DNA from: Biscogniauxia marginata | Taxonomy: Eukaryota; Ascomycota; Sordariomycetes; Xylariales; Xylariaceae | Direction of reading: 5' to 3' | DNA: 64,000 bases | NCBI GenBank assembly: GCA_022695795.1 | Contig: MU404146.1 | Location: 62,001 to 126,000, forward strand | Part shown: in pieces, positions 35,236 through 45,607 of the stretch | Position numbering within the stretch: the stretch's first letter is position 1 | How the letters are laid out: each line of letters starts with the position of its first letter | The notes under the pieces: generated by a model | Told to the model about the DNA's origin: nothing | Database searches by the model: none | The model's input: the letters and a program-made list of their open reading frames with translations, nothing else | Position numbers and translations under genes: made by a program

Positions 35236-36780
35236 TTATGAATCATGCTTAGCGGTCCCGGGCACAGGCACAATTGCCTTCTTCTGTAGTAAATAATCCC
35301 CACCGCGCCATGCCTTGTACACACCATATAGCCCTTGAAAGGGCCGGACGTTGCGGAGTGCTGACGGCATCCTGGACTGCTCCCGTGTCTTGCTCTTTGC
35401 GTCCTCATCAACGTTAACCTTATCGTAGACACTCGGTAGGTGGGCTGCGTGATATTTTGTGCGGACCGAGTCGTAGGCGGGCCGGTTGTAGGTCTCCCAG
35501 AACTCATCCTCGGTGTAGTAAGCCTGGGCGTATAACGTCTTCTTCCCCCCGAGCTCGTGCACTTTCTGCTCAATGAGCCGGTTCAGACGTACCAGCTCGC
35601 CGTATTCGCCTGGCCCGGGACCCCACACGCCGAAGTTCAACATGAACTCGGGACTGTTGGGATCCGCAAAGTCAGCATGTAATCCGTATGCTGAGTCGGG
35701 AGCGTCTCTACGTAGTCGGAGCGGACACAGCCACATGGGGTAAATGTTTAGAGTTTCGTGCAGCCATTTGTAGAATTCTTCTGCTGACTTGAAAGGCACG
35801 CCGACGTCTTGGATGATGTATGTATCCGATAGGCCGGATTTGTGCAAAGCATGGTACATCACGCGGGCGTGCATGAAGCTGTCGAGAACCTGTCGTGTAA
35901 CGCGGTTGAAGGGTGTGAAAAAATATCTATAGGCATAACTAGCGACCCAGAAGCCGCCACGGTCCCACCGGAAGAGATAATCTACGAGCGGCACGTAATC
36001 GGTGACCGGCTCAGATGCACCCGTGGTTCGCTTCTGCACGTCGAGATAAAACCACGGATCCCGACGTCCCAGGTATTTCCTAGGCTTGGTTTTCTCCGGG
36101 ATAGTGTCCACCAGGCGACCGGAACACACCACGAAGGACTCAGAGGAGAACGCGATGCCATCAACGAAATCCGTTGTCGCGTCAGCGACCTCCGCCTGTA
36201 ACTTCTCCGAGGCTTTCGAGAAGCTTGAGACGGGATAGTGCGTTAGCTCCACGAAGCTCTTGGCGTCGCGCAGCTGTATTTCCAACAGCGTGACGATGCC
36301 GAGCGTTCCGAACGCCGACGCGGCGCCCCAGAAGAGATCCGGTTTGTCCCCAGACTGTGAGGTCCGCGAGACCTCGCCGGTCGGCAGCACGATCTCGATC
36401 GAGTTGACGGTCGAGTCGAAGGGACCGTGGCGGCACGAACTGCTCTCTCCGGCAGAGCCGCTGAACCCCCCGCCGGCTGTTATGCCGGGGAACTCCATCA
36501 CGACGAGGGGCACGAGTCCCTGCTGCAGTGTCGCGTCGACGAGCTTGTCCATGGGGACATTGGGCTCGACCAGTGCAGTCTTGTTAGCCTTATCAATCCC
36601 AAGCACATGGTTGAGCTTGCTGGTGTCAATGATGTTATTGCGGTCCTTCTGCACCGCACGGGTGCTGTTCGTGGAGCCATGGTAGAGTCGGAACGGCTCT
36701 CGGCGGGTATAGAATTGCTTCACCCGCTCGGCAATTACTGAGACTGCGGCGTCGTGGTCTTCCATGGCAGAAGAGGTCAA
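35236..36780 (-). CDS. FAD-linked oxidase, DHCR24/DWARF1-like
   Basis: Intronless 514-residue protein of the FAD_binding_4 (VAO) superfamily, closest in pattern to delta(24)-sterol reductase. The FAD-domain words are LVEPNVPMDKLVDATLQQGL, VVMEFPGITAGGGFSG and ESSSCRHGPFDSTV. They are followed by GKKTLYAQAYYTEDEFWE near the C-terminus and a stretch YHALHKSGLSDTYIIQDVGVP found in DHCR24-like proteins. No N-terminal transmembrane helix is visible, unlike animal DHCR24. A second in-frame Met at 36765 is an equally good start. Reduction of a side-chain double bond on a sterol or another hydrophobic substrate is inference from family. Confidence 0.82.
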   Translation of the reverse strand: MTSSAMEDHDAAVSVIAERVKQFYTRREPFRLYHGSTNSTRAVQKDRNNIIDTSKLNHVLGIDKANKTALVEPNVPMDKLVDATLQQGLVPLVVMEFPGITAGGGFSGSAGESSSCRHGPFDSTVNSIEIVLPTGEVSRTSQSGDKPDLFWGAASAFGTLGIVTLLEIQLRDAKSFVELTHYPVSSFSKASEKLQAEVADATTDFVDGIAFSSESFVVCSGRLVDTIPEKTKPRKYLGRRDPWFYLDVQKRTTGASEPVTDYVPLVDYLFRWDRGGFWVASYAYRYFFTPFNRVTRQVLDSFMHARVMYHALHKSGLSDTYIIQDVGVPFKSAEEFYKWLHETLNIYPMWLCPLRLRRDAPDSAYGLHADFADPNSPEFMLNFGVWGPGPGEYGELVRLNRLIEQKVHELGGKKTLYAQAYYTEDEFWETYNRPAYDSVRTKYHAAHLPSVYDKVNVDEDAKSKTREQSRMPSALRNVRPFQGLYGVYKAWRGGDYLLQKKAIVPVPGTAKHDS

Positions 36781-37365
36781 CCGCGTTCTTTATCTCGACA
36801 GAATTATTCCGTGGTGGTGTTGAGAAGGAAGATGCTGAGCCGAACTACCGAACGGCCTATGTAATGAGACGTGAAGTGGGTAAACAAGACCGCGTAAGCT
36901 GAGAACCGCTGCGGACGGGCCGAAACGACACATCAGGGTAGGCATTCCAGTATCATGAATTTCATTTTCAACTTCATTTTCACCTTTTTCCTAATAAATA
37001 TTTCAACTTGCTACGTAGCCAGGTTTTATAACCTGCATCATAGAGTCATCATGGTGTAAGTGACCCGGAATGAGCAGTACAAAGACACACAGTCAGGTAG
37101 ACTCACTCATGTACTCGTTGGATCACTTACAGGGATATAAGCCATCCCCTTATAAGCCAAGAACCGGCATGCAAAGATAAACGTAAGCTAGGTTCGTTTA
37201 TTTCAAATGTCAAATGCAATGCATATAGTATAGGTGTATCTCAGTGTCCATGGCCAACTTCCATGGTAGCCCGCCATGTGACCTCTTCAACTCCAAAACT
37301 CCGATAGCTTCGATGTTACCGAGACCATCTCTGAAGGTTCATGTCCAAAAAAAAGATTATCATCC
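36781..37365. other. intergenic, nothing recognised
   Basis: 585 nt holding the promoter of the DHCR24-like gene and the 3' end of the UstYa-like gene (both minus strand). Confidence 0.5.
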
Positions 37366-38404
37366 TCAAATCCACACTTTTCCGTTGACGCTGTTATCCT
37401 CCATGTACTGATGTATCTGTTCGTAATTCTTGCACACGTGCTTGGCATCCCACCCGTCGCTGCCGTCGAACCCCTGTGGGAAAGTCGTCTGCTGCCCCTC
37501 GAGGGCGACGTCGCCGCAGCACATGATGCTCTGCCGCAGATAGTCAAAGCAGTAGCTGAGATTCCACGCCGTACTCCTCGGCACTTTGGGCGGTGTCTGC
37601 GAAAGAGCCGCGTACGCTTCCCCGATCGAGTGCTAGAATCCCTTACAGTCAGGATGGAATCCTCATTTCAACTTTGGCATAGATGGTGAAGGAAGATAAC
37701 GTACCAGGCAGTGAAGTTGGTGTGTCATCGACGATGTTACGACAAACTTTTCCTTCTTTTTGAATGATTCGAGCTGCTTTGGCAGGTTATCGTAGTTTTC
37801 GGGATCCTTGATCTCGAGATATCCCAGCCCCTCTAAATAATGACCCTGTTAGACATCGCGCGCACGTAGATCTCCTTGTATGAATGGGTGAACTCACTCG
37901 GTACTAGACTCAGCCACTTTTCTCTCGTCTCCACCGAGTAGAACTCCGACGTATTCTCTGGCATGTACACCGGATCTGGTGAGAACGTCTTCACCTGCTG
38001 TGAGACTGCACGAGAAAACAAAAAAGTCAGCACTTATACGGCCCGTCTCAATTGCTGACACTCTCTCGCTCGTGAGAAGTATCGGGATTTACGACTCAAA
38101 AAGACTCACAATGAGGCGCAAAGCCTGTTATGTCTCCGGCACCCTCGAAGAAGTGATTTTGCCCGCGGCTTGCCCAGCTCTTCTCGAGGAGTAGAGCCAC
38201 GATCACTAGTAACAAGAACGTATCGACGAACCATCGGTGCTCTTTGATTACTGCGAGAGCTTGGCTCCTTTTCGACCACGGGGAAGAGTGTTGTATGTAG
38301 TCTTTCTCATTGAGGTCAATTGTCTCTTCAACGTCCGTACTCGAATCGTCATGGTCCTCAGCCCGGATGCTGTGGTAGGGGCTCGCTCTTCGATCGTCTC
38401 TCAT
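37366..38404 (-). CDS. UstYa-like (DUF3328) protein
   Basis: Four exons on the minus strand: 38404-38110, 38005-37898, 37832-37705 and 37632-37366. A soluble N-tail is followed by one membrane helix (WFVDTFLLLVIVALLLEKSW), then a lumenal domain. The first family motif is intact (MTHQLHCL, HxxHC). The second, normally also HxxHC before FDYLRQ, reads WNLSYCFDYLRQSIMCCGD, so both His are replaced (Trp, Tyr). ALEGQQTTFP and DGWDAKHVCKNY follow, as in the family. UstYa-type proteins catalyse oxidative cyclisation of dikaritin RiPP peptides, but many family members lie outside such clusters. I see no Kex2-repeat precursor peptide nearby, so a RiPP role here is unproven. Confidence 0.8.
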
Positions 38405-39015
38405 TGTTGCTGTGTAATGAATTTCGGGTCGTTTGCTAGCTCGAAGCTTACTTTGGAGTCGTTGGAATAAGAAAGATTGAAATATCTTTCCTCGGTCGTC
38501 CGATATCGTCTCATTGTTAATAGCTTCATAATATGTTCAGACGTAGGGGGCTCTCGCCAGTTTCGCAATGGCGTCTGAGGTCTCTCGTCTCGGACGTTTC
38601 TGCGACGTTTCACGTCGCGCTCCAACCAACCACACTGGTTCAACGCCAGCTGCGGAATGATCTTCGCTTGGCGATCATCTAAATCTGCGCACTTGCTCGA
38701 AAATAATAACAGAATGTTTTAAGTTGGAATCTTTATCGATCGAGGCTTACTAGTCTCAACCTACCTATATTACCAGATGAGTGGTCAGGTCTCAGGGGCC
38801 TCGCCTTAATCGTCATTTCTGACCCTGCTGGGCCGGGCGCTACCTATCTGGGTTCTCAAGCCAACATTCACGTCTTGCTCATGAAAACGAATCTACATAT
38901 ACGTCTTAGGTAGGGATCTGCCAGGGAGATATCATCTACCTAGGTAGTTACCCAGTGGCCCACTACGGATATTTATGTCGCTAGGTAAATTACCGAGCAA
39001 TTCCTATGATCGGCT
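38405..39015. other. intergenic, nothing recognised
   Basis: Promoter and leader of the UstYa-like gene and 3' flank of the next minus-strand gene. The open frame at 38401-38643 is judged to be leader sequence. Confidence 0.45.
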
Positions 39016-40005
39016 TTACTTGCTCTCTTCCCAGAATCGATCCAGGGCTTCTTGTCGAACTTCCCAAGCCCAATGGTGACAGGTCTGGTGGACGGCTGGG
39101 CTCACATCGCCTCTCTCTCCATCTGCATCTTCGTCGCCTTCATCCGCGACGTTCCGTATGCCCAGCTGCACATACTTCTTAAGCAGTGTCCTCCGCCACC
39201 TGCCTGTCTCTCCAACACACTTTCTCCATCTGCTGATCTGGCGCTCATCGTCAGCGCAGCGTCTTCCGAGCCAGAAGCGACAGTACCACTGGAACCAGCC
39301 GCGCACGTCATGTTCGTGTGCGATCCAGCCGTTCGCCTCCCACTCCTCGATGCTCTGCCCGCACGCGACGCCGTACTTGTTGATCTCCGGATTGTACGTT
39401 TGGGAGATGAGGTAGCGCTCCACGGACAACCCCGAGAACCAGGACTCAGGTAGCCCACGCCAGTCGTCCTCGACAGTGATGCGGAGATGTCGCGAGTAGA
39501 GTGGCCGCCAGTAGGAGCCGCCGAAGCTACCCTCGCGGATGATGGCCTCGGGTGATTTATTGGGTGTAAATGAGGGGTGGGATTCGAAGTGGTAGTTCCC
39601 TTCAACGTCGCGGGTTGGTGGCGGTGCCGAGGGATTCCAAGAGAACCATCTTTCCATCAACGTGTCGACATCAAGACTATATGATGGCTGTGGACTGGGA
39701 GGTTGAAGAGCCGGCCTGTTCTTCACCTTCTTTCCTCGAGATTTGCGCCCTGGTGGTGAAAGATCCTCCTTTTGCCCATCTTTCGCATAAGTCGGCCTGG
39801 AAGCGTTTGCGATGCGTGCTGATGCCCGTATAGGCTGGTTGGTATGAAGTTTACGACGTTTCGAAGCGGTATCTTTTCGCACTACTACCTTAGGGTCTAC
39901 GTCAGATGTCGAGACCAGACGATCCTGGAGCCCAAGGTCTTTTACGAGGCTCTGATTGCGCTTGATATTTTCCAGCCGGCGCGCTTCATAACTGCTCATG
40001 GTCAT
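39016..40005 (-). CDS. conserved fungal hypothetical protein
   Basis: Intronless ORF of 329 residues. The N-terminal helix SYEARRLENIKRNQSLVKDLGL resembles the motif at the start of CMR1/WDR76-type proteins (rLeNIkrN), but no WD repeats follow. A basic disordered region comes next (KRRKLH, RKSRGKKVKNR), suggesting a nuclear protein. The C-terminal half is a well-ordered Trp-rich domain: GGSYWRPLYSRHL, DDWRGLPESWFSGL, YGVACGQSIEEWEANGWIAHE, RGWFQWYCRFW and HQTCHHWAWEVRQ. I remember this domain from many ascomycete hypotheticals, but it has no function I can name. High conservation of the Trp/Cys/His residues hints at a structured, perhaps metal- or DNA-binding fold. Confidence 0.75.
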   Translation of the reverse strand: MTMSSYEARRLENIKRNQSLVKDLGLQDRLVSTSDVDPKVVVRKDTASKRRKLHTNQPIRASARIANASRPTYAKDGQKEDLSPPGRKSRGKKVKNRPALQPPSPQPSYSLDVDTLMERWFSWNPSAPPPTRDVEGNYHFESHPSFTPNKSPEAIIREGSFGGSYWRPLYSRHLRITVEDDWRGLPESWFSGLSVERYLISQTYNPEINKYGVACGQSIEEWEANGWIAHEHDVRGWFQWYCRFWLGRRCADDERQISRWRKCVGETGRWRRTLLKKYVQLGIRNVADEGDEDADGERGDVSPAVHQTCHHWAWEVRQEALDRFWEESK

Positions 40006-41133
40006 TTGTCCCTCAACTAAGGTAACTGTTAAGATGCTGCCCAGCTACGTTTAATGTAATTTAATGTAAGGAGAAGTGAAGGTGTAAGTGAGTTGAAGTA
40101 GACTCGACGTAAACAAGTGACCTATTGACGCTGGCTCTAAGGAACGCCGAACACGTCATAATGTCTCTGGAATGTAGGAAGGCCATTTAGAGCTAGAACT
40201 AGATAGAACCTGGTATTTACAACTAACTATCTACCTAGATGAGTAACCTGAAAAATAAAGGCAATTGTTTTTTAACCCTTTAACGAAGATAGCGAGTTAT
40301 CTACCATATTCTCAGGGCACTAAATACAAATGCTGTACGGATTACTGTGTACGGATTACTGTGTACGGATTACTGTGTACGGTTTAGGTAGGTACTGTAG
40401 GTAACTGTAGGTAACTGTAGGGGTAACCTTGCCCCCTCTCTTCCCTTTTAATTGGCAGTCTTTAGTCCCAACGGCCTGGAAGCTTGCGCTATACTCCGTA
40501 CCTAAGCCTAAGGTATAGTGGACACTAGGTCAGTTAGCGTGTGCCAAGTTGCCGAACCCCCGCGGGCCGCCTGGTGCAGCAGGGCTGAAAGGAGCTTAGC
40601 CTTGTCTCAAGTGCCCCCTCCAATCTTTCCACTGATCTTCACTTTGCCCTTTACAACATGGGATTGAAAAGTGACGATATTCTAATCTACAATCGTCCAA
40701 CGCGACGACGACAACGACGACGGTGATAACAACAACAACCACAATCTATTTATTTAGATTCTCCTCGCGGAACAGTCGAGCTCCTTGTATATATTCCTAA
40801 TATCACACCACCCTTGTAATCAATTTTCGAACGCCCCTACCTACCTGATTGCAAGCCGAGTCGCCATGTTTTAGCCCTCGCTTTCGAGAGAATCGTGATT
40901 GCGACGAGATGCGCAGCCTCACTCAAACCGGCCATTCGCTAAGTTTGTACACTACGAACACGTCGTGACACCAATACAGCTCAGAACAATAGAAGCTCAA
41001 AAAATAAAAGAAAGGAGAAAAAAATAAGGCCTTGTTAAGCAAGACCTCGAGCACCCCCCTATCTGATTCTCGCTGTCGTACCGATTCAACAAAGCAACCC
41101 GGTTTTTTATTTCCCTTGACAACACCTGCTATT
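40006..41133. other. divergent intergenic region with tandem repeats
   Basis: 1.1 kb upstream of both the hypothetical (-) and the CorA-like gene (+). It contains the tandem array at 40,335-40,422 and a 5' leader rich in CAA/CGA triplets near 40,700. Confidence 0.5.
40335..40388 (+). repeat. 14-bp tandem repeat, three perfect copies plus partial
   Basis: The unit GTACGGATTACTGT occurs at 40335, 40349 and 40363, with a partial fourth copy. A second array of GTAACTGTAG-like 10-mers follows at about 40,393-40,422. Confidence 0.9.
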
Positions 41134-43272
41134 ATGTCGCCTACGTCTGCCGATAGCACGACCACTGAATCCTTTCCTGATGTGCCTGATATCCACTTGC
41201 CTAGTCCATCCACCTCGCCGCCTATCGCGACCATCACGAGCGCACCGACCGCCTCTGAGCCAAATCTGCCGAATAGAACTCGGGTACACTATGCCATGAA
41301 TATCGATACCGATGTGGCCCCCCAGTCCGCTCCTCATATTTCACCTGCTTCCCCTGGGTTGCGGCGGCGAACTACTCGCTCCAACACGTTCAGGACCCTC
41401 GAGGAGTTTGAGGATTATGAAAGGCGCCCTGGATGGAGGCCAGGTGCCGAGCCGGGAATTGACCCTTCAAAGCCAGATGGTGGCCAGGACTCGGTTCCTG
41501 ATCTCCATACCCAATGTCAGATCACGGTGGTGGACTTCTCGCAGGAGGACCTGCAGATACACGAGCTCAACAACGCCCAGCTCGTCGAATTTATCAAGCA
41601 ACCACAACCCTCCTGGGTAAAGTGTAGATGGATCAATGTCAACGGGCTCTCTTGGGACGTCATCCAAGCCCTAGGAAATTATAAGGACCTACATAGACTC
41701 GCCATCGAGGATATCATGAACACTCGGAACCGTACCAAGGCTGACTGGTAAGACACGTTTGCGTTTGGCAGCCTTTTATATTACTGGCTGACTCTCCTGA
41801 ATAGGTATACGAATCATGCATTCATCATTTTGACTTGCCAGAAACTAGTGCGTCTCATAGACGACGACAGCAGCAGCAGCAGTAGTAGTGACGATGATGA
41901 CGATGATGACCGACGTAGTGTAAGGAGTCGCGGGCCTACAAAAGGCCCATTCAAGAAGATGAGTAGATGGGTAGCGGGGAAGAGAAGGCAGCATCCAACG
42001 GCTTCAGCGGCGCTGGAGAGCGGGATGAAGTCGTCCCTGACACCTAGTCACAGCTTCACACAAGAACCTACGAGACATTCCGAAGTGTTCAATCCCAATA
42101 CTCTATGCACCTTGCAGAGATATCATGCGGCCCCTAACGCGGCTAGAACAGAATACATGGAAAAACACTCGGCCTTGGGCCCCAGGGGGCTGGCCGTTAT
42201 GGCTGAACAGGTTGCAATGTTCATCACCTCGGACAACACTGTGATTGCATTCTTCGAACAGTCAGCCGATGACGTAGAGAAACCCATCCTCGCTCGACTT
42301 GGTAGCCCAACCACGATTATACGCCAGTCTTGTGATGCTTCTATGGTTGCTCAAGCTATCATCGATGCAATAATCGACATGGCAATCCCGGTGACCTCCT
42401 GTTACGCTGATGTTGTTGGCGACTTAGAGCTTGACGTATTGACACACCCGAGCATAAAACACACCAAGAATCTATATATCATCATTTCAGAGATCAACAA
42501 GATGTTCAGCTTCGTCAACCCTATCCAGACTCTCATCAATAGCTTGCGTGATCACAAGACCAAGTTGACGAAGCATGAGGATGTTACACGAGAGCTCCAG
42601 AATCCTCTGGGAGGAGTCATCATTTCGCCATTGACTTACACCTATCTCGGCGATGTCGTAAGTCAACCTTTCAATCTAAGTCTTTGTTGCTCCAAGTAAC
42701 CCACTTGGAGTGGTTTTACTTGGCGCCTATATGACCTTTGGAACGATCGTTGTCATGGGAGCATGACTTTCATATAGGTTTATCCCAGTCATAGTTTCCT
42801 GCTAATCATAGTGTCACAGTATGATCATTGCGTACTCATGAGTGAGAATTTGACTCAGATCAAGGAGTCAGCCAATCATATGATAGACCTCATCTTCAAC
42901 ACCATTGCGACCTACCAGAACGAGAGCATGAAGCAGCTAACTATCGTCACTATCATCTTCTTGCCTATGACTTTTCTCACGGGCTATTTTGGCCAGAATT
43001 TTGAGAGCTTCGACTCCATTACAGGAGATGTTATTTACTTGTGAGTCCTCATTGTGCAGCTGCTCTTCAAGATTTTGCAAACTAACCGATCACAAAGCTG
43101 GAAAATCGCTATCCCCGTTGCTATAGTTACTATAATAGGTCTAATGCGGGAGATGATCATAGATTGGTTCGTTAGAACCTACCAGCGGAGACATATCCTC
43201 GGCATCAGGAAGAAGAGGAGAGCGAAGTATGCGAAAGTGAAACGGGACAGACGACCGTCTAAGGCGTTATAG
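41134..43272 (+). CDS. CorA-like Mg2+/metal-ion transporter
   Basis: Exons: 41134-41747, 41805-42657, 42820-43040 and 43098-43272. A long, acidic, low-complexity cytosolic N-domain (a Ser/Asp run near residue 225) leads into the CorA-type body: [21 protein letters not shown], then [16 protein letters not shown] and the coiled region [24 protein letters not shown]. The first membrane helix is [21 protein letters not shown] and the second is [16 protein letters not shown]. The pore signature, GMN in classic CorA, is GQN here, as I recall for a fungal subgroup. A basic C-tail ends the protein. The last intron ends in CACAAAG after an ACTAAC branch site. Expected to be a Mg2+ or other divalent-metal channel of plasma membrane or vacuole. 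Confidence 0.85.
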
Positions 43273-43689
43273 GACACAGCTTTTGACTACAGTTGGTAAT
43301 CTGCTTATATTCACGGTTGAGCACTTGACAGCGAGGCAATCTTATCTTTCTTTGTTTACCTTTGCCAGGCGGGGGATAGATGGCATCATGATACCCAGCA
43401 TGGCACCAATAATTGATAATAAGAAATATAGTCGACGAGAAGCAAAAGGTTAGACACCTGGCAGTCAGATTTGCGAAAATTCATAGGATAGTTATAATTT
43501 GTCTATTTGTCAGTAACGGGAAATACTAATAGTCATGCGAATACTAGACAACCTAGAGCTCATTAGCACATAGTATTACATGAGGGTCGTGATCTAGTGT
43601 CACAATGCGGGCCTTCTTTTGGTATAGGTGATGATGTTGTGCGAAGAGCCAGAACTAAAGGTGTTCTTCGGTATTGCGACTGCTAGATA

Positions 43690-43945
43690 CGACGCTTCAT
43701 CCATATCGGCACCGATGAGATGTACGGCGACGCATTGGATGGGATCGTGGACGATATAAGTAATTCATACCTACTTACCTGTACTCAGTGTCTAGGTCTG
43801 CCGCCGAGATGTACTTCTGGGCTTACATTCAGTCGTTCGGTATCTCGACCCCAGTAGCGTAGAGTAACAACGAACAACGTGTATGGCCTATGTCAGTATC
43901 CTGAGAGTAAGCTATATGCTACTCTCCTTCCTGTATAGTATTGTG
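43690..43945 (+). pseudogene. relic of a dTDP/UDP-sugar 4,6-dehydratase (RmlB-like)
   Basis: Two protein-like pieces in different frames. FIHIGTDEMYGDALDGI (from about 43,696) matches the substrate-binding TDEVYG region. YSVSRSAAEMYFWAYIQSFG (from 43,782) matches the YxxxKAAAE catalytic helix, with the Lys position occupied by Arg. It is followed by an in-frame TAG at 43860 and then SNNVYGLCQYPE, a match to the conserved SNNVYGPxQYPE block. The middle is shortened, and no start or C-terminus is present, so this is a decayed fragment of an extended short-chain dehydratase. Confidence 0.7.
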
Positions 43946-44330
43946 TAAGTATCTATTCTGATCATCTCTTTCTGATGTGTAAATAATCCCCTGTTTTAAA
44001 CCCCTCCTATTCAAGCAACAGCCGCCTACGATCTAGGGCTTGGGTAGGTAGTCTGCCCTTTATACTGTCTCTGGCCCCTTTATATAATTTCATGCCGTAT
44101 CTCTGCGTCAGATTGAAAATACCACTAAGCCAAATCAGTTCCGGATTCACCTAGCTATTCACCGTGTATGAAAGCCAGTTATCACCTAGGATCCAAGCTT
44201 CATTGTCCCTCTATGGAAGAAGTTTGCTAGGCGATACGTGTATGTCTAAGAAAGTGAAACGCACGTGAACATGATCTCTGTCCCTGTATGCACCCAGCCA
44301 TTCCGAGCAACATAGCCCTTAACCATCCTA
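43946..44330. other. intergenic, nothing recognised
   Basis: Short spacer between the dehydratase relic and the 3' end of the Myb gene. Confidence 0.4.
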
Positions 44331-45400
44331 TCAAGCCTTAAACTGCAATGTGACCGTCACTTGATCATCATCCGCCGTGCTTCCCGCACCCTCCATCATG
44401 GCCGCATCTATTAGGTGATTCACGAGCGTTTTGAGCTTCCCTCGCTGGCAGGTGACCGAGTACTCGACTGGGGCAGCAGCAGTGCTGCTGCCCTCCCCGG
44501 TGGGCAGTCCCTCTCCATCTCTGCTCCGGTGCGGGTGCAGGTTACTCGTGCTGTCGTTTTTCGCTGCCATGGTCGTCTTGTCTACATCGATTTCCTCGCC
44601 GCCAATTTCAGTGCCGGATGACATGTTGTCTAGCCCAAAGAAAAACTGCGAAGGGGCGTCCTGCTGCCCACCGAAGTCCACTTCAGTCCAGTGTGTTGGG
44701 GTTGTTGTTGTCTGTGGCAGTGTGCCTCCTGCTCCTGCTTCTCCCTGCTGGCTAGTGGTTTCAGCGGCATCGCCGGTGAAATCATAGCTCGTGTGATCAA
44801 CAGCCCTGGCGGGTGCTGGTGAAGCGCTTCCACTAGACTGCTGTTGTGTGGTCCTTTGGCGCTTGTGGCGCCGCATTAGCAGAGAGTGCCTGTGCTTAAG
44901 AGACAAAGGCGTGCGGCGCATGGTAAGGTGCTTAGCCATGAACTCCTAATCATGACCATAGTATTTTACCATGTCCCGGAGATTATTGTCCTGTTAAATG
45001 CCGGGCGACCCCCGTGGATTAGCCAGTGCCATACTTGAAGTAAGTCTTGTGTTGTGGATTGGTTTAAGTATGGTAGGGGAAGTTGGTGACAGTTACATAT
45101 ATGTTCCACCGGGACGGAACACATTGCCCTGCATAACTGCTCGCACGTGGTGTGGTTACATCACTGCTAGGGGTATACTTGTCCAAAGAACAAATCAATT
45201 CGGCTTACCTCTTCCGATGTCCACGGTCGATGGTTCAGCTCCGGATTCAGGTTCTCGTGCCATCGCTTCGCACACTCGTCTCCGTTGCGGGTCCGCACGT
45301 CTCTGGCTACCTCCGCCCATCGACTGCCATGTTTGGCGACCGCCTCACGGAGCTCAGCATCCTCCGCAGGTAACCACGTGCTAATGTCGGCGCTGTCCAT
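44331..45400 (-). CDS. Myb/SANT-domain DNA-binding protein
   Basis: Exon 1 (45400-45209, ATG chosen at MDSADIS) encodes a complete Myb repeat: TWLPAEDAELREAVAKHGSR, then WAEVARDVRTRNGDECAKRW and the beginning of a second repeat, NHRPWTSEE. The donor is GTAAGC. The last exon (44945-44331) starts EFMAKHLTMRRTPLSLKHRH and SLLMRRHKRQ, clearly the end of a second Myb repeat. A disordered Gln/Ser/Thr region and a folded C-terminal piece (EYSVTCQRGKLKTLVNHLID) follow. The first half of repeat 2 should lie in an exon between 44,950 and 45,200. Only a degenerate candidate is seen there (VRAVMQGNVF at about 45,155-45,115), so the gene may be damaged or the exon is unusual. Probably a nuclear transcription factor. 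Confidence 0.55.
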
Positions 45401-45581
45401 GGTCGGCGAAGTGCTTGCTGTGTTCCAAGTTCTGGGTCGCGAGACTAAACCGAAGGTGTCACGGCAAGGCAGGGGATTTGAGGCAATGCTCAATCTCCTG
45501 GTCTATTGCCAGAAATATGAAGGTTGGGGGCAGAAGGAAATTTTCAAACGGTTGCGGGTACCTTTCAAACAGCTAAATACC

Positions 45582-45607
45582 AAAAAAAAAAAAAAAAAAA
45601 AAAAAAA
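45582..45607 (+). repeat. A26 homopolymer
   Basis: Twenty-six A in a row, flanked by AATACC and TTTGGTAC. It could be a retroposed tail or simple slippage; no element is seen upstream. Confidence 0.85.

Noticed and set aside
35236..38404. A secondary-metabolite or RiPP gene cluster around the DHCR24-like and UstYa-like genes
   Set aside because: No backbone synthase, no precursor peptide with repeats, and no cluster transcription factor or transporter next to them.
38401..38643. Minus-strand 80-codon frame before the UstYa-like gene
   Set aside because: Lies in the probable leader, with no homology pattern.
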